A program made the position numbers and the translations under genes. A stretch of DNA of 18,397 bases from Caulobacteraceae bacterium (lineage in GTDB: Bacteria > Pseudomonadota > Alphaproteobacteria > Caulobacterales > Caulobacteraceae): positions 1 to 18,397 of the forward strand of contig JADZBR010000192.1 of NCBI GenBank assembly GCA_020852035.1, written 5' to 3'. Below the pieces are notes generated by a model. The model was given only the letters and a program-made list of their open reading frames with translations. It was not told where the DNA came from and did not search any database. This document shows, one piece after another, positions 17,601-18,397 of the stretch. Positions within the stretch are counted from its first letter, which is position 1. Each line of letters begins with the position of its first letter.

Positions 17601-18397
17601 TGGGCGGGAAGGCCCTGCGTCCTTCGAGACGCCCGCTTCGCGAGCTCCTCAGGATGACGAAACCAGTAGAACGCGACAACCCTGGTCATGGTGAGGAGCG
17701 GCGAAGCCGCGTCTCGAACCACGCAGGGCGCGTCCTCCTCCAGGATCTTCGCCGCGCCGCGATCCTCTCCGCCCTGGCCACCCTCGTCTGCCTGGTCTTC
17801 CCGATCGCCGCCGCGGCCCAGGCGGTGAACATCGACCTTGGCACAGGCGCTGGCCTGACCGAGCGGGTCGTGCAGCTCGTCGGCCTCCTGACCGTCCTGT
17901 CGCTGGCGCCCTCGATCGTCATCATGACCACCTCCTTCGTGCGGATCGTGGTGGTGCTCTCCCTGCTCCGCACCGCGCTTGGCCTGCAGCAGAGCCCGCC
18001 CAACGCGGTGATCGTCAGCCTGGCCCTCTTCCTCACCGCCATCGTCATGGGGCCGACCTTCCAACGCAGCTACGACGAGGGCATCCGCCCGCTGCTCGAC
18101 CAGCAGATGGAATTGCCGCAGGCGTTCGACGCGGCCGGGGCGCCGGTGAAGCAGTTCATGCTGAGCCAGGTGGGTCGAGAGGACCTCGCCCTTTTCGTGC
18201 GCCTCTCGCGCATCGAGCGGCCGGCCAATATCCAGGAGACGCCCCTGCGGGTGGTGACGCCGGCGTTCATGATCTCGGAGCTGAAGCGCGCGTTCGAGAT
18301 CGGCTTCCTGCTCTTCGTGCCCTTTCTGGTGATCGACCTGGTGGTCGCCAGCGTGCTGATGAGCATGGGCATGATGATGTTGCCGCCGGTGATCATC
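17600..18397 (+). CDS. fliP: Flagellar export gate protein FliP (partial, 3' end missing)
   Basis: FliP forms the pentameric core of the export channel. The frame is open from ATG 17600 to the right edge (266 codons). The body is unmistakable: VVQLVGLLTVLSLAPSIVIM (90-109), TSFVRIVVVLSLLRTALG (111-128), NAVIVSLALFLTAIVMGPTF, then TPAFMISELKRAFEIGFLLF and FLVIDLVVASVLMSMGMMML. The missing end is probably about 25-30 residues. The ATG overlaps the fliO stop (TGATG) and has AAGGA 9 nt upstream. A signal sequence (about 51-75, ending AAAAQA) follows, but residues 5-43 are encoded by a palindromic repeat pair, giving an unusually long n-region. Downstream starts are ATG 17654 (also inside the repeat) or GTG 17825, which would drop the signal peptide. 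Confidence 0.93.
   Translation, partial: MGGKALRPSRRPLRELLRMTKPVERDNPGHGEERRSRVSNHAGRVLLQDLRRAAILSALATLVCLVFPIAAAAQAVNIDLGTGAGLTERVVQLVGLLTVLSLAPSIVIMTTSFVRIVVVLSLLRTALGLQQSPPNAVIVSLALFLTAIVMGPTFQRSYDEGIRPLLDQQMELPQAFDAAGAPVKQFMLSQVGREDLALFVRLSRIERPANIQETPLRVVTPAFMISELKRAFEIGFLLFVPFLVIDLVVASVLMSMGMMMLPPVII
17612..17658 (+). repeat. REP-like palindrome, left arm of inverted pair inside fliP
   Basis: This 47-bp element runs from GCCCTGCGTCCTTCGAGACG to CTCCTCAGGATGAC. It folds on itself: CCT/AGG, GAG/CTC, GC/GC and CGC/GCG around a TTC loop. The reverse complement of 17685-17729 matches it closely. It lies in the fliP reading frame (codons 5-20). Confidence 0.85.
17685..17729 (-). repeat. REP-like palindrome, right arm of inverted pair inside fliP
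   Basis: The minus strand reads from GCCCTGCGTGGTTCGAGACG to CTCCTCACCATGAC, aligning with 17612-17658. Where the left arm has CCT/AGG and CGC/GCG, this arm has GGT/ACC and GGC/GCC, keeping the stems. The two arms are 26 bp apart and could also pair with each other as a long imperfect hairpin. Confidence 0.85.

Noticed and set aside
17288..18064. Minus-strand open frame across fliO and fliP (258 codons)
   Set aside because: It overlaps two well-supported flagellar genes and a repeat, and the product is low-complexity with no domain.

Overview
The window is GC-rich DNA from an alphaproteobacterium, almost certainly Caulobacteraceae (Caulobacter or Phenylobacterium type). The reasons are a full-length CckA cell-cycle kinase gene directly downstream of fliQ-fliR-flhB, CtrA-type TTAA-N7-TTAA and TTAACCAT elements at the flagellar promoters, and GANTC (CcrM-type) sites near some of them. 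I cannot name the species.

Layout, left to right. (1) 1-4385, minus strand: two tandem paralogues of a membrane-anchored TolB/FlgO-like plus TPR protein; the downstream copy is cut by the left edge. (2) 4537-5190, plus strand: a small polytopic membrane protein. (3) 5215-7020, minus: a Tat-exported DUF885 protein. (4) 7136-11444, minus, in transcription order: fliQ, fliR, flhB, then cckA. (5) 11445-12173: a patch of palindromic repeats flanking a PilZ-domain gene. (6) 12174-15515, minus: a tightly overlapping operon of NAD-dependent epimerase, ABC ATPase and a permease-substrate-binding fusion of the OpuB/EgtU class. (7) 15581-16015, minus: a small lipoprotein. (8) 16113-17264, minus: flgB-flgC-fliE. 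(9) 17328-18397, plus: fliO and the start of fliP, cut by the right edge.

How it fits together. FliO, FliP, FliQ, FliR and FlhB form the membrane core of the flagellar type III export gate; FliE, FlgB and FlgC are the first proteins exported through it to build the proximal rod. Two CtrA-type sites control these sets: one full box shared by the divergent flgB and fliO operons, and one half-site upstream of fliQ. CckA is the kinase/phosphatase at the head of the phosphorelay that sets CtrA activity, so the regulator's controller lies in the same cluster as its likely targets. A PilZ protein next to fliQ hints at c-di-GMP input.

The most unusual signal is at fliO/fliP. An inverted pair of REP-like palindromes (17612-17729) lies inside the fliP reading frame, a few codons after a coupled TGATG start and before the signal-peptide core. 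It apparently adds about 39 residues to the FliP pre-protein, and the paired CC/GG to GG/CC changes between the two arms indicate conserved hairpins. Other notable points are the uneven divergence of the two TolB-TPR paralogues and the coupling of an epimerase to an OpuB/EgtU-class transporter. No tRNA, rRNA, CRISPR array, transposase or phage gene was seen.
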